A DNA stretch of 64,000 bases, taken from Acidobacteriota bacterium. Its GTDB lineage: Bacteria; Acidobacteriota; Terriglobia; Bryobacterales; Bryobacteraceae. The translations under genes and the position numbers were made by a program. Location: contig JAFDVZ010000023.1 in NCBI GenBank assembly GCA_018268715.1, forward strand, positions 126,345-190,344. The letters are read 5' to 3'. This document shows positions 35,239 through 42,842 of this stretch, piece by piece; the stretch's first letter is position 1, and the number at the start of each line of letters is the position of its first letter. The notes beneath the pieces are model-generated. The model saw only the letters and a program-made list of their open reading frames with translations, had not been told where the DNA came from and ran no database searches.

Positions 35239-37347
35239 ATGAACACGCGTCGACTCCTCGCCTTCCTGCTCCTATCCCTGTGCGCCGCGGCCGCCCCCGC
35301 CGATCTGAAACGCTGGAAGCGTCACGCCGCCGCTGTCACTATTATCCGCGATGATTGGGGCATCGCCCACGTCCACGGCAAAACCGACGCCGACGCCGTC
35401 TTCGGCGCCATCTACGCCCAGGCCGAGGACGACTTCAACCGCATTGAGATCAACTACCTGAACTCGCTCGGCCGCCTGTCGGACGCCGAAGGCGAATCGA
35501 AGATCTGGCAGGACCTCCGCATGCGCATGTTCCTCGACACCGAGAGCCTGCCCAAACTCTACGCCGCCAGCCCCGCCTGGTTGCGCGCCCTGATGGACGC
35601 CTGGGCCGACGGCCTCAACTACTACCTCGCCAGGCACCCCGAAACCAAACCGCGCGTGCTGCGCCGTTTCGAGCCCTGGATGGCCCTCAGTTTCACCGAA
35701 GGCAGCATCGGCGGCGACATCGAAGGCGTCGCCGCCGGCCCCATCCGCGAGTTCTACACCGGCGAAAAGACTGTCGCCCAGGCCGAAGCCCCCGGTTGGG
35801 TCTTTCCGCCCGAACCCTCCGGCTCGAACGGCATCGCCATCGCCCCCTCGAACACGGTGAACCGAAGGGCGCTGCTGCTCATCAACCCGCACACGACGTT
35901 CTTCTTCCGCTCCGAACTCCAGATGACCAGCGACGAGGGGCTGAACGCGTATGGCGCCGCTACCTGGGGCCAGTTCTTCATCTACCAGGGCTTCAACGAC
36001 AAAGCCGGCTGGATGCACACGTCGAGCAACGTGGACGCCGTCGACGAGTACATCGAAACCGTCGCCAAACACGACGGCCACTGGACCTACCAGTACGGCG
36101 GCGAAACCCGTCCCGTCCACGAGCGCGAAGTCGTCATCGGCGGGCGCAAGTTCACCGTCTATTCGACCCACCACGGCCCCATCGTCCGCCGCCTGAGTGA
36201 GGACCGCTGGGTCTCGGTCAGCCTGATGGTGAAGCCCATCGAGGCTCTGTCGGAATCCTACCTGCGCACCAAGGCCCGCACCTACGCCGAATACCGGAAG
36301 ACGATGGAGTTCAAAGCGAACTCGTCCAACAACACGATCTTTGCGGACGCCGACGGCGACATCGCCTACTTTCACGGCAATTTCATCCCTCGCCGCGATG
36401 CCCGCTTCGACTTCACCAGGCCGGTCGACGGTTCCGACCCGGCGACCGATTGGAAAGGCCTTCACGAAGTAAACGAAACTCCGCGCCTGTTGAACCCCGC
36501 GAGCGGCTGGCTCTACAACACCAACAACTGGCCCTGGAGCGCCGCCGGCCCGTCGAGCCCCAAGCGCTCCGACTACCCCGCCTACGTCGAGCAAAGCGGC
36601 GAAAATCCGCGCGGCCTCCACGCCATCCGCGTGCTCGAGGGGCGCGGGGATTTCACGCTCGAAGGCCTGATCGCCGCGGCGTACGACAGCTACATGCCCT
36701 GGTTTGAGCAACCGGTCCACGACGCCGTCGCCGCCTGGGACGCCCTCCCCGCCGCCGACCCGCTGAAAGCCGGCCTCCAGGAGCAAATCGCGCTGCTACG
36801 CGCCTGGAATCTCCGCTGGGCCGCCGATTCGGTCCCCACGTCGCTCGGCATGTACTGGGCGGCCGAACTCCGCCCGCCGCGCCGCGGTCTGACCGCGCCG
36901 AAGACGGGCGCCGAACTGCTGGCCGCGCTCGACGCCGCCTCCCGGAAACTCGCGGCGGACTTCGGCTCCTGGCGCACGCCCTGGGGCGACATCAACCGCT
37001 TTCAGCGCCTGACCGCCGACCTCACGCAGCCCTTCAACGACGCGCGCCCGAGCATCCCGGTCGCCTTCACCTCGGGCTCGGTGGGAAGCCTGGCCAGCTT
37101 CGCCGCCCGCCCGTGGCCCGGGACAAAGAAGTGGTACGGCACAAGCGGCAACAGCTTCGTCGCCGTCGTCGAATTCGGCAAGGACCGCGTTCGCGCCAAA
37201 GCCGTCACCGCCGGCGGCGAAAGCGGCCACCCCGAATCGAAGCACTTCAATGACGAGGCCGACCGTTACGCCACCGGCGCCCTTCGCGACGTCTACTATT
37301 ACCCGGACCAACTGAAAGGCCACACCGAGCGAACCTACCACCCGTAG
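35239..37347 (+). CDS. Exported penicillin-acylase family Ntn hydrolase
   Basis: Periplasmic or secreted amidohydrolase of 702 residues. The start at 35239 gives a signal peptide (MNTRRLLAFLLLSLCAAAAPA). An alpha-chain region (~25-190) begins VTIIRDDWGIAHVHGKTDADAVFGAIYAQAEDD, typical of the family. Self-cleavage would expose Ser196 (SGSNGIAIAPSNT) as the nucleophile, followed by RALLLINPHTTF. The beta chain holds FADADGDIAYFHGNFIPRR and ends with a GNSFVAVVEFG / GGESGHPESKHFNDEADRY segment. In this subfamily the residue after Ser-Asn is Gly and not the Asn of penicillin G acylase, so the acyl substrate (acyl-homoserine lactone, aculeacin-type or other) cannot be predicted. Confidence 0.88.
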   Translation: MNTRRLLAFLLLSLCAAAAPADLKRWKRHAAAVTIIRDDWGIAHVHGKTDADAVFGAIYAQAEDDFNRIEINYLNSLGRLSDAEGESKIWQDLRMRMFLDTESLPKLYAASPAWLRALMDAWADGLNYYLARHPETKPRVLRRFEPWMALSFTEGSIGGDIEGVAAGPIREFYTGEKTVAQAEAPGWVFPPEPSGSNGIAIAPSNTVNRRALLLINPHTTFFFRSELQMTSDEGLNAYGAATWGQFFIYQGFNDKAGWMHTSSNVDAVDEYIETVAKHDGHWTYQYGGETRPVHEREVVIGGRKFTVYSTHHGPIVRRLSEDRWVSVSLMVKPIEALSESYLRTKARTYAEYRKTMEFKANSSNNTIFADADGDIAYFHGNFIPRRDARFDFTRPVDGSDPATDWKGLHEVNETPRLLNPASGWLYNTNNWPWSAAGPSSPKRSDYPAYVEQSGENPRGLHAIRVLEGRGDFTLEGLIAAAYDSYMPWFEQPVHDAVAAWDALPAADPLKAGLQEQIALLRAWNLRWAADSVPTSLGMYWAAELRPPRRGLTAPKTGAELLAALDAASRKLAADFGSWRTPWGDINRFQRLTADLTQPFNDARPSIPVAFTSGSVGSLASFAARPWPGTKKWYGTSGNSFVAVVEFGKDRVRAKAVTAGGESGHPESKHFNDEADRYATGALRDVYYYPDQLKGHTERTYHP

Positions 37348-37351
37348 GCGT

Positions 37352-39262
37352 TCACTCCTTGAGCCGCGGAAACACGGTGATCCGCAGTTTGGCCGCTCCG
37401 TAGGGGATCAAGGTCAGGCGCTCCAACGGCGCCGCGCTCTCCGCCGGACTCGACGGAGGCGGCGCGGCGGACCCGTTCTCCATCCCCCAACCGGCCAGCT
37501 TCCGCCCCTTGCCGATCAACGCCACCGGGGCGCCGTCGGGGCTGAACGGGTGCTTCCCCATCGGCTTCGACACGAACTCGAAGGCTTTGGCGTCGGCCGC
37601 CAACGCGTAATTCCAGGCCGAGGCCGGCCGAACCTCCCAATCCGCCGCCGGACCGTGCTCGGCGATCTTCCGCCAATCCTCGCCGACCTTCAGCGAGTAC
37701 ACCAGCGGGCCACGTTCCACCACCGCCCCGCCGTTATACCCGTCCACCACGCGCACCTGCATCGGAAACCGCAATTCCACCCGATCGCCCGCCTTCCACA
37801 AACGCTCGATCCGATGGAACGATCCGGCGCGAACGTCGCGCTCCGCCTTGCCGTTCACCCGGATCGACGCCTGGCCCGCCCACTCCGGCACACGCAGCAG
37901 CAGCGGAAACGCGATCGCCTTGTCCGGCTGCACCGCGATCGAAATCGCCTCATCGAACGGATATTCGGTCCGCTCGGACACTCGCACGCGCACGCCCTTG
38001 ACGGTCGTATCCACTTCGGAAGGCGAATAAGCAACCGCCGCCAGACCACCCTCCGACATCGCCATCCACAGCGAGGCCGCAAACTTCGGCCAACCCTGAT
38101 GGAAGTTCGCCGTACAACAGCCGAAGTTCGGCTCCAGCCCGTACAGATTCGACTGCGGACCATTCGTCGTCCACGACCGCCGATCCACGTTCACCAACAC
38201 CTGGTTCGGCTGCTGATCGTACTGATGCGCCCACATATCGGCCGAAAACGTCCCCGGCAGCGCGTTATAGGCGATCTTCTCCAGGCGATCCCCCAACGCC
38301 GCATCGCCCAGAATCGCCGTCACATTCTCAATCGAAAACATCGCCTCGACCACAGCGCACAACTCGGTCCCCTGCACGGGACTCCGCCCCGCGTAATGCT
38401 CATCGCCGCCGTGGATGCCGGTGGGCATGCCATGATAGCGGTCCATGACGTCGTAAATCTGGCGGATCGCCTCGCGATCGCCACGCTCGCCCGATATCAC
38501 CGACCAGACGCCCGGCGTCTTCAACGCCATGGCGTTATTCACGACATGCGTCTTCAGCACGGCGTCCTTCTTAGCTACCTTGCCGGGATACTGGAAGTTA
38601 GCATAATGCCCCTTCCAGTCATAACCCTGCTCGTGCAACAGGCGAGCTAACTCGATCACATCGGCGTCGCCGGTCCGGTTATAGAGCCACAACAGCGCCA
38701 CCACCTCATCGGCCCACCGGTAAATGGCCCACTCCTTCAGCGGAACCGCCTTCATCGACGCCAACTGGTATTTCGCGTACTTGAGCATCAGGGGCACGAC
38801 CCGCGCGTCGCCGGTAGCCTCCTGATACTGAGTCAGCACTTTCAGCATCACCATATTGGGCCACCAGTCCGCATTCTTCGCCGGCCCGATGCCTCCATCG
38901 GCGCGCTGATTCTCCAGCGTCCAACGCACCCACTTATGCGCCTTCGCGATTAGCACCGGATCGTCCAGCAGGAAAGCCAACGGAACCAGCCCATCCATGT
39001 AATAGGGGCCGCGCTCCCAGCTTTCGCCCGTCCCACCCAACCATCCGCTGTCGGGTCCCACCGACGGCCAGAACTCGTCGAGCTTCCCGCTCAACCCGTC
39101 CGCCTGAATCTGCAACTGTTTGCGCAACCAGCCCGAAGGCTTCACGCTCCCCAACGGCAGCGAATACATCGCATTGGGAGCGAGCGGCGCGCGATTCACC
39201 ACCGGCGCGGAGGCGGCCAGTCCAAGGGCCGCCGGAATCAAAAGAGCAATAATCGGTTTCAC
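37352..39262 (-). CDS. Secreted GH127-like glycoside hydrolase (DUF1680, beta-L-arabinofuranosidase-like)
   Basis: Secreted enzyme of 636 residues with a signal peptide (MKPIIALLIPAALGLAASA; GTG start at 39262). An (alpha/alpha)6 domain follows with the family segments WERGPYYMDGLVPLAFLLDDP and HVVNNAMALKTPGVW. The zinc and nucleophile residues known from HypBA1 are recognisable: the Glu-x-Cys of GTELCAVVEAM and the Cys-Cys of FGCCTANFHQGWPKF. C-terminal beta domains follow (LLRVPEWAGQASIRVNGK, VVERGPLVYSLKVGEDW). This predicts a Cys-dependent retaining glycosidase acting on L-arabinofuranosides or a related sugar. It is divergent from the UbiD-like gene and convergent with the acylase gene, 4 bases apart. 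Confidence 0.85.
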   Translation of the reverse strand: MKPIIALLIPAALGLAASAPVVNRAPLAPNAMYSLPLGSVKPSGWLRKQLQIQADGLSGKLDEFWPSVGPDSGWLGGTGESWERGPYYMDGLVPLAFLLDDPVLIAKAHKWVRWTLENQRADGGIGPAKNADWWPNMVMLKVLTQYQEATGDARVVPLMLKYAKYQLASMKAVPLKEWAIYRWADEVVALLWLYNRTGDADVIELARLLHEQGYDWKGHYANFQYPGKVAKKDAVLKTHVVNNAMALKTPGVWSVISGERGDREAIRQIYDVMDRYHGMPTGIHGGDEHYAGRSPVQGTELCAVVEAMFSIENVTAILGDAALGDRLEKIAYNALPGTFSADMWAHQYDQQPNQVLVNVDRRSWTTNGPQSNLYGLEPNFGCCTANFHQGWPKFAASLWMAMSEGGLAAVAYSPSEVDTTVKGVRVRVSERTEYPFDEAISIAVQPDKAIAFPLLLRVPEWAGQASIRVNGKAERDVRAGSFHRIERLWKAGDRVELRFPMQVRVVDGYNGGAVVERGPLVYSLKVGEDWRKIAEHGPAADWEVRPASAWNYALAADAKAFEFVSKPMGKHPFSPDGAPVALIGKGRKLAGWGMENGSAAPPPSSPAESAAPLERLTLIPYGAAKLRITVFPRLKE

Positions 39263-39287
39263 GTTAACCTTGAATGAGGACCTTCAT

Positions 39288-40772
39288 ATGCAAGTATCCG
39301 AACCGCCCGCGCCCGCCGCAACAGCCATCAATGACCTCCGCTCCGCCCTGGAATTCCTCGCCGCCATCCCCGGACAACTTGTGTCGACGAAAACACCCGT
39401 CGACCCCATGGCGGAACTCGCGGGCGTGTATCGACGCGTAGGCGCGGGCACCCCGGTAGCGCCGCCCACGCGCATCGGTCCGGCCATGCTGTTTGAATCG
39501 GTGAAAGGCTACCATGTCCCCGTCGTCACCGGCATTCTGGCCAGCCGGGAGCGCACCGCGCTACTGCTCGGCAGCAGCGTGGAACGCCTGCCCTTCCACC
39601 TGCTCGACGCCATCAACCACATCCAGCGCCCCGTGGTCATCGAAAACGCGCCGTGCCAGGAGGTGGTCCTCCGCCCGCCCTTCGACCTGCGCCGGTTGTT
39701 CCCCGCTCCCACCAACACGCTACGCGACGCCGGCCCCTACTTCAACATGGGGCTGGTCCGCGCCGAAGATCCCGAAACAGGCGAATCCGACGTCACCATC
39801 CATCGCATGTGCGTCCAGGGCCCCGACCTGCTCAGCATCTACTTCGCCCCCGGCCGTCACATCGACATGTTCCGCGTGAAGGCGGAGACGGCGGGCCACG
39901 CGCTGCCCGTCTCGATCAGCATGGGTCTGGACCCGGCCATCTACCTCGCCGCCTGCTTCGAGCCGCCCACCACTCCGGTGGGCTTCGACGAACTCACCAT
40001 CGCCGGAGGCTTGCGCCGCCGCCCCATCGAACTGGTGGATTGCGTCTCCGTGGCCGCCAAGGCCATCGCGCGCGCCGAGATCGTGCTCGAAGGCGAGATC
40101 GTCCCGGGCGAGCGCATCCGCGAAGACATCCAGACCGACACCGGCTACTGCATGCCGGAGTTCCCCGGCTATCTCGGCAAGGCCCAGAACGAACTCCCGC
40201 TCATTCGCGTGAAGGCCGTCACGCACCGCCGCAATCCGATCCTACAAACCATCATCGGCCCCGGCGAAGAGCACGTGAACCTGGTCGGCATCCCCACGGA
40301 AGCAAGCATCCTGAAACTGGTGGAAGACTCCATGCCCGGCCGCCTCCGCAACGTCTACTGCCATTCGTCGGGCGGCGGGAAGTACCTCGCCATCCTGCAA
40401 TTCCGCAAGTCGACGCCCAGCGACGAAGGCCGCCAGCGGCAGGCCGCGCTCACCGCTTTCACCGCTTTTTCCGAGCTAAAGCACGTCATCCTGGTGGACG
40501 AAGACGTCAACATCTTCGACACCAACGACGTGCTGTGGGCCATGACCACGCGCTATCAGGGCGACGTCAGCACCATGTTCCTGCCCGGCGTGCGATGCCA
40601 TCCGCTCGACCCCTCGCAATCGCCCGATTTCAGCAGTTCCATCCCGGCGCACGGCATCTCCTGCAAGACCATTTTCGATTGCACCGTGCCCTATCACCTG
40701 AAGGAACGTTTCCGTCGCGCCGAGTTCGTCCCCGTCGACATCCATCGTTTCCTGCCGGAGTTTGAAGCGTGA
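39288..40772 (+). CDS. UbiD-family decarboxylase
   Basis: Cytosolic protein of 494 residues in the UbiD family, which carries out reversible decarboxylation of unsaturated or aromatic acids using prenylated FMN made by UbiX. Family segments seen: AINDLRSALEFLAAIPGQLVSTKTPVDP, PVVIENAPCQEVVLRPP, LPVSISMGLDPAIYLAACFE, GEIVPGERIREDIQTDTGYCMPEFPGYLGKA, and the C-terminal VDEDVNIFDTNDVLWAMTTR. The start ATG at 39288 follows GAATGAGGACC; a longer open frame upstream has no such site. Its stop overlaps the nucleosidase start (GTGA), so the two are coupled. No ubiX is in the window. Substrate unknown. Confidence 0.87.
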   Translation: MQVSEPPAPAATAINDLRSALEFLAAIPGQLVSTKTPVDPMAELAGVYRRVGAGTPVAPPTRIGPAMLFESVKGYHVPVVTGILASRERTALLLGSSVERLPFHLLDAINHIQRPVVIENAPCQEVVLRPPFDLRRLFPAPTNTLRDAGPYFNMGLVRAEDPETGESDVTIHRMCVQGPDLLSIYFAPGRHIDMFRVKAETAGHALPVSISMGLDPAIYLAACFEPPTTPVGFDELTIAGGLRRRPIELVDCVSVAAKAIARAEIVLEGEIVPGERIREDIQTDTGYCMPEFPGYLGKAQNELPLIRVKAVTHRRNPILQTIIGPGEEHVNLVGIPTEASILKLVEDSMPGRLRNVYCHSSGGGKYLAILQFRKSTPSDEGRQRQAALTAFTAFSELKHVILVDEDVNIFDTNDVLWAMTTRYQGDVSTMFLPGVRCHPLDPSQSPDFSSSIPAHGISCKTIFDCTVPYHLKERFRRAEFVPVDIHRFLPEFEA

Positions 40773-41500
40773 TCCGCCTCTGCGCGATCTGCCTTGCGGC
40801 CGCCGCCATGCTCGCCGCGGCGCCCCGCCCGCGGGTGGTGGTGGTCGTGTCGGCCAACGCCGAATGGCGCGAGGTGCGCAAGCTCTTCCCGCGCGCGACC
40901 TACGAAAAGACGCCCTACGGCGAGTTCTTCAATCATCAGGGCACGGTAGTCTTCCAGGGCGGCTGGGGCAAGATCTCCGCCGCGGCCTCCGCCCAATACG
41001 CCATCGACCGCTGGCGCCCCGAATCATTGATCAACCTGGGCACGTGCGGCGGCATCGCGGGCCGCATCGAGCGCTTCGCCAATGTCCTGGTGACCAAGAC
41101 CATCGTCTACGACATCGTGGAGCAGATGGGCGACGCGCAGGAGGCCATCGACTTCTATGCGACGCCCATCGACCTCGCCTGGATCGCCGGCCGCCCCACT
41201 CCGCCCGTCCGCCAGGCCCCGCTGCTATCGGCCGATCGCGACCTGATCGCTGGCCAGATCCCCGAACTGGTGCGCAAGTACGACGCCATCGCCGTCGACT
41301 GGGAATCCGGCGCCATCGCCTGGACCGCTCGCCGCAACCACGTACGTGTCGTAATCCTGCGCGGCGTCACGGACCTGGTGGGCGAACAGGGCGGCGAAGC
41401 ATACGGCAACGTTGCGGTATTCGAGCAGGGTACGGCGCGCGTGATGAAGAGCCTGTTCGACTCCCTGCCCCGCTGGCTTGAACTAATGCGCGGCCGGTGA
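40769..41500 (+). CDS. Exported purine-nucleosidase-like protein (MTAN/PNP superfamily)
   Basis: Protein of 243 residues in the nucleoside phosphorylase/nucleosidase superfamily. Core segments: GGWGKISAAASAQYAIDRWRPESLINLGTCGGI (phosphate/ribose loop), VDWESGAIAWTARRN (the ribose-binding Glu) and VVILRGVTD, where the Asp matches the catalytic Asp of MTA/SAH nucleosidase. Unusually for this cytosolic family it begins with a hydrophobic signal-like segment (MIRLCAICLAAAAMLAAAPRP), which predicts export or membrane anchoring. It starts at GTG 40769, overlapping the UbiD-like gene by four bases. Its last 18 bases overlap the convergent gene. Confidence 0.75.
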   Translation: MIRLCAICLAAAAMLAAAPRPRVVVVVSANAEWREVRKLFPRATYEKTPYGEFFNHQGTVVFQGGWGKISAAASAQYAIDRWRPESLINLGTCGGIAGRIERFANVLVTKTIVYDIVEQMGDAQEAIDFYATPIDLAWIAGRPTPPVRQAPLLSADRDLIAGQIPELVRKYDAIAVDWESGAIAWTARRNHVRVVILRGVTDLVGEQGGEAYGNVAVFEQGTARVMKSLFDSLPRWLELMRGR

Positions 41501-42100
41501 CAGCACGCGCCGCGGCGGCGTCCCGGCCGGAGCCGGCGCGGACCGGTCGATGCGCACATAGGCCGCCTGCGGACGTATGGCGATGCTGTCGATGCGGTCG
41601 CCGATCTCAAACGGCTCGCCGATCTTAGCGTTGGGAAACAGCGGGATGAAGAAGTTTTTCACCAGGAAGTCGAGTACGGACCCGGTGGCCGATACTCCCG
41701 ACACCTGGACGCTCCGTATGTTCGCCGTACAGCGCCCGTCGGCCGAGCGGATGTCGATGGTCACCGCCACCGGGCGCTCGCCCTCAATCAACCGGTCGAT
41801 GAACCAGTTCTTCGGCGCCCCCTTGGCGTGACGCAGCCGCGCGAAATCGATCAGCGCGCGGCCGGTGGCGACGTCGGTCCCCAGTTCGACGGTGGCGTTT
41901 CTGAAGCCATCCGGCACGATTTGCGGGATCTCCACCGCGGCCCAAGCCTCGATCTCCGCCCTGGTGAAGCTATAGATCGAACCGGCGGGCGCGCGCTGCG
42001 ATTCGATAATGTCCAATTTGCGGCGCGCGGAGACATACGCGGGCTGCGCGGCGAGCACGCCCACGGTTGCCAGGGTCACCAGCCATCGGCCCAGGGTCAC
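41483..42100 (-). CDS. Exported protein of unknown function
   Basis: A 205-residue protein that I do not recognise. A GTG at 42100 starts MTLGRWLVTLATVGVLAAQPAYVSA, a clear signal peptide, and is preferred to an upstream start at 42262 with an unrelated basic extension. The mature part contains YSFTRAEIEAWAAVEIPQIVPDG, TVELGTDVATGRALIDFARL, then a segment SVQVSGVSATGSVLDFLVKNFFIPLFPNAKIGEPFEI; this order resembles periplasmic lipid-binding (BPI/DUF2993-like) proteins, but that is a loose impression. It overlaps the convergent nucleosidase gene by 18 bases. Confidence 0.55.
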   Translation of the reverse strand: MTLGRWLVTLATVGVLAAQPAYVSARRKLDIIESQRAPAGSIYSFTRAEIEAWAAVEIPQIVPDGFRNATVELGTDVATGRALIDFARLRHAKGAPKNWFIDRLIEGERPVAVTIDIRSADGRCTANIRSVQVSGVSATGSVLDFLVKNFFIPLFPNAKIGEPFEIGDRIDSIAIRPQAAYVRIDRSAPAPAGTPPRRVLSPAAH

Positions 42101-42210
42101 ACTACGAGTGTAGCGGCCGGGTGCGCCCCCCTGCCGGGCTCTGGTACCGGAACGGCACGGTACCATGGGTTCTCGGCGCGCCCCCACGCCAGGGCGCCTA
42201 ATGGGATCGC

Positions 42211-42690
42211 ATGCTGCCCACGCTGCTGACCCTGCTGATTGCGGTGACGAACCATCCCACACCGTCCCGACCCGCCGCGCCCCTGGCCGAAAAGGTCCCC
42301 TGCGAGGTGATCAGCGCCAAGGACATCCAGGCCTGGACCGGCCGCGCCATGAACCGCACGCCGATCCTCCGCGGTCCTCGGGAGTCGACCTGCGACTTCA
42401 CCAGCCCGGACGCAGCCATCACGATCACGGCCCGGCGCGCGCAAGCTAAGATCGACTTACCGGCTGAATTAGGAAATCTGAAGGCGGAGTTTCCTGATAG
42501 CAAGCTGAGCGGAGTGGATGGATTGGGAGCCGCGGCCGTATTGGTGGACTTGGGAGAAGCCGGCGCTCTGCTGAACGTCTTTCGAAACGATCGCGACTAT
42601 CTCATGATCGCGGTGTTAGGCATGGGCGAATACGAGAAGGCGAAGCAGACAGCCATCCGCATCGCCCGAACCACGCTGGATCGCTTATAG
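42211..42690 (+). CDS. Small exported protein of unknown function
   Basis: A 159-residue protein with a short hydrophobic N-terminus (MLPTLLTLLIAVTNHP) that may be a signal peptide. The mature part has two Cys (KVPCEVISAKDIQAWTG and ESTCDFTSPDA) spaced so as to allow a disulphide, and an alternating pattern like DUF3558-type small lipoproteins, though without the lipobox. It ends with a helix YEKAKQTAIRIARTTLDRL. No function is proposed. The short repeat GGTACCG/CGGTACC (42136-42156 region) lies upstream. Confidence 0.5.
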   Translation: MLPTLLTLLIAVTNHPTPSRPAAPLAEKVPCEVISAKDIQAWTGRAMNRTPILRGPRESTCDFTSPDAAITITARRAQAKIDLPAELGNLKAEFPDSKLSGVDGLGAAAVLVDLGEAGALLNVFRNDRDYLMIAVLGMGEYEKAKQTAIRIARTTLDRL

Positions 42691-42746
42691 GCCATTGCGA
42701 ACCGGCGCGGACCGCGGCAGCGGCTCCGGAGAGATCTTTCCAAAAC

Positions 42747-42802
42747 GGAGGAAGGCCTTGCCCGCCATTCGATCCGGCGATCGTTGGCGGAGGCCTTCCC
42801 TC
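42747..42802 (-). terminator. Intrinsic terminator between the S8 peptidase and a convergent gene
   Basis: Arms GGAAGGCCT/AGGCCTTCC (42750-42758 and 42791-42799) continue inward as CCGCCA/TGGCGG (42762-42767 and 42785-42790), 15 paired bases with a three-base bulge. On the minus strand it is followed by CGTTTTGG, fitting termination of the S8 peptidase gene. Confidence 0.65.
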
Positions 42803-42842
42803 GAGTTATGGCGCAAGACGCGGCCCTCAGCGCCGGCCGCTT

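Noticed and set aside
39120-39287. N-terminal extension of the UbiD-like gene from a TTG at 39120
   Set aside because: It runs antisense through the start of the GH127-like gene and has no ribosome-binding site; ATG 39288 has one and gives a normal N-terminus.
42136-42156. GGTACCG/CGGTACC inverted repeat upstream of a small exported protein
   Set aside because: Only 7 bp, GC-rich and without a T-run or promoter context; too weak to call.
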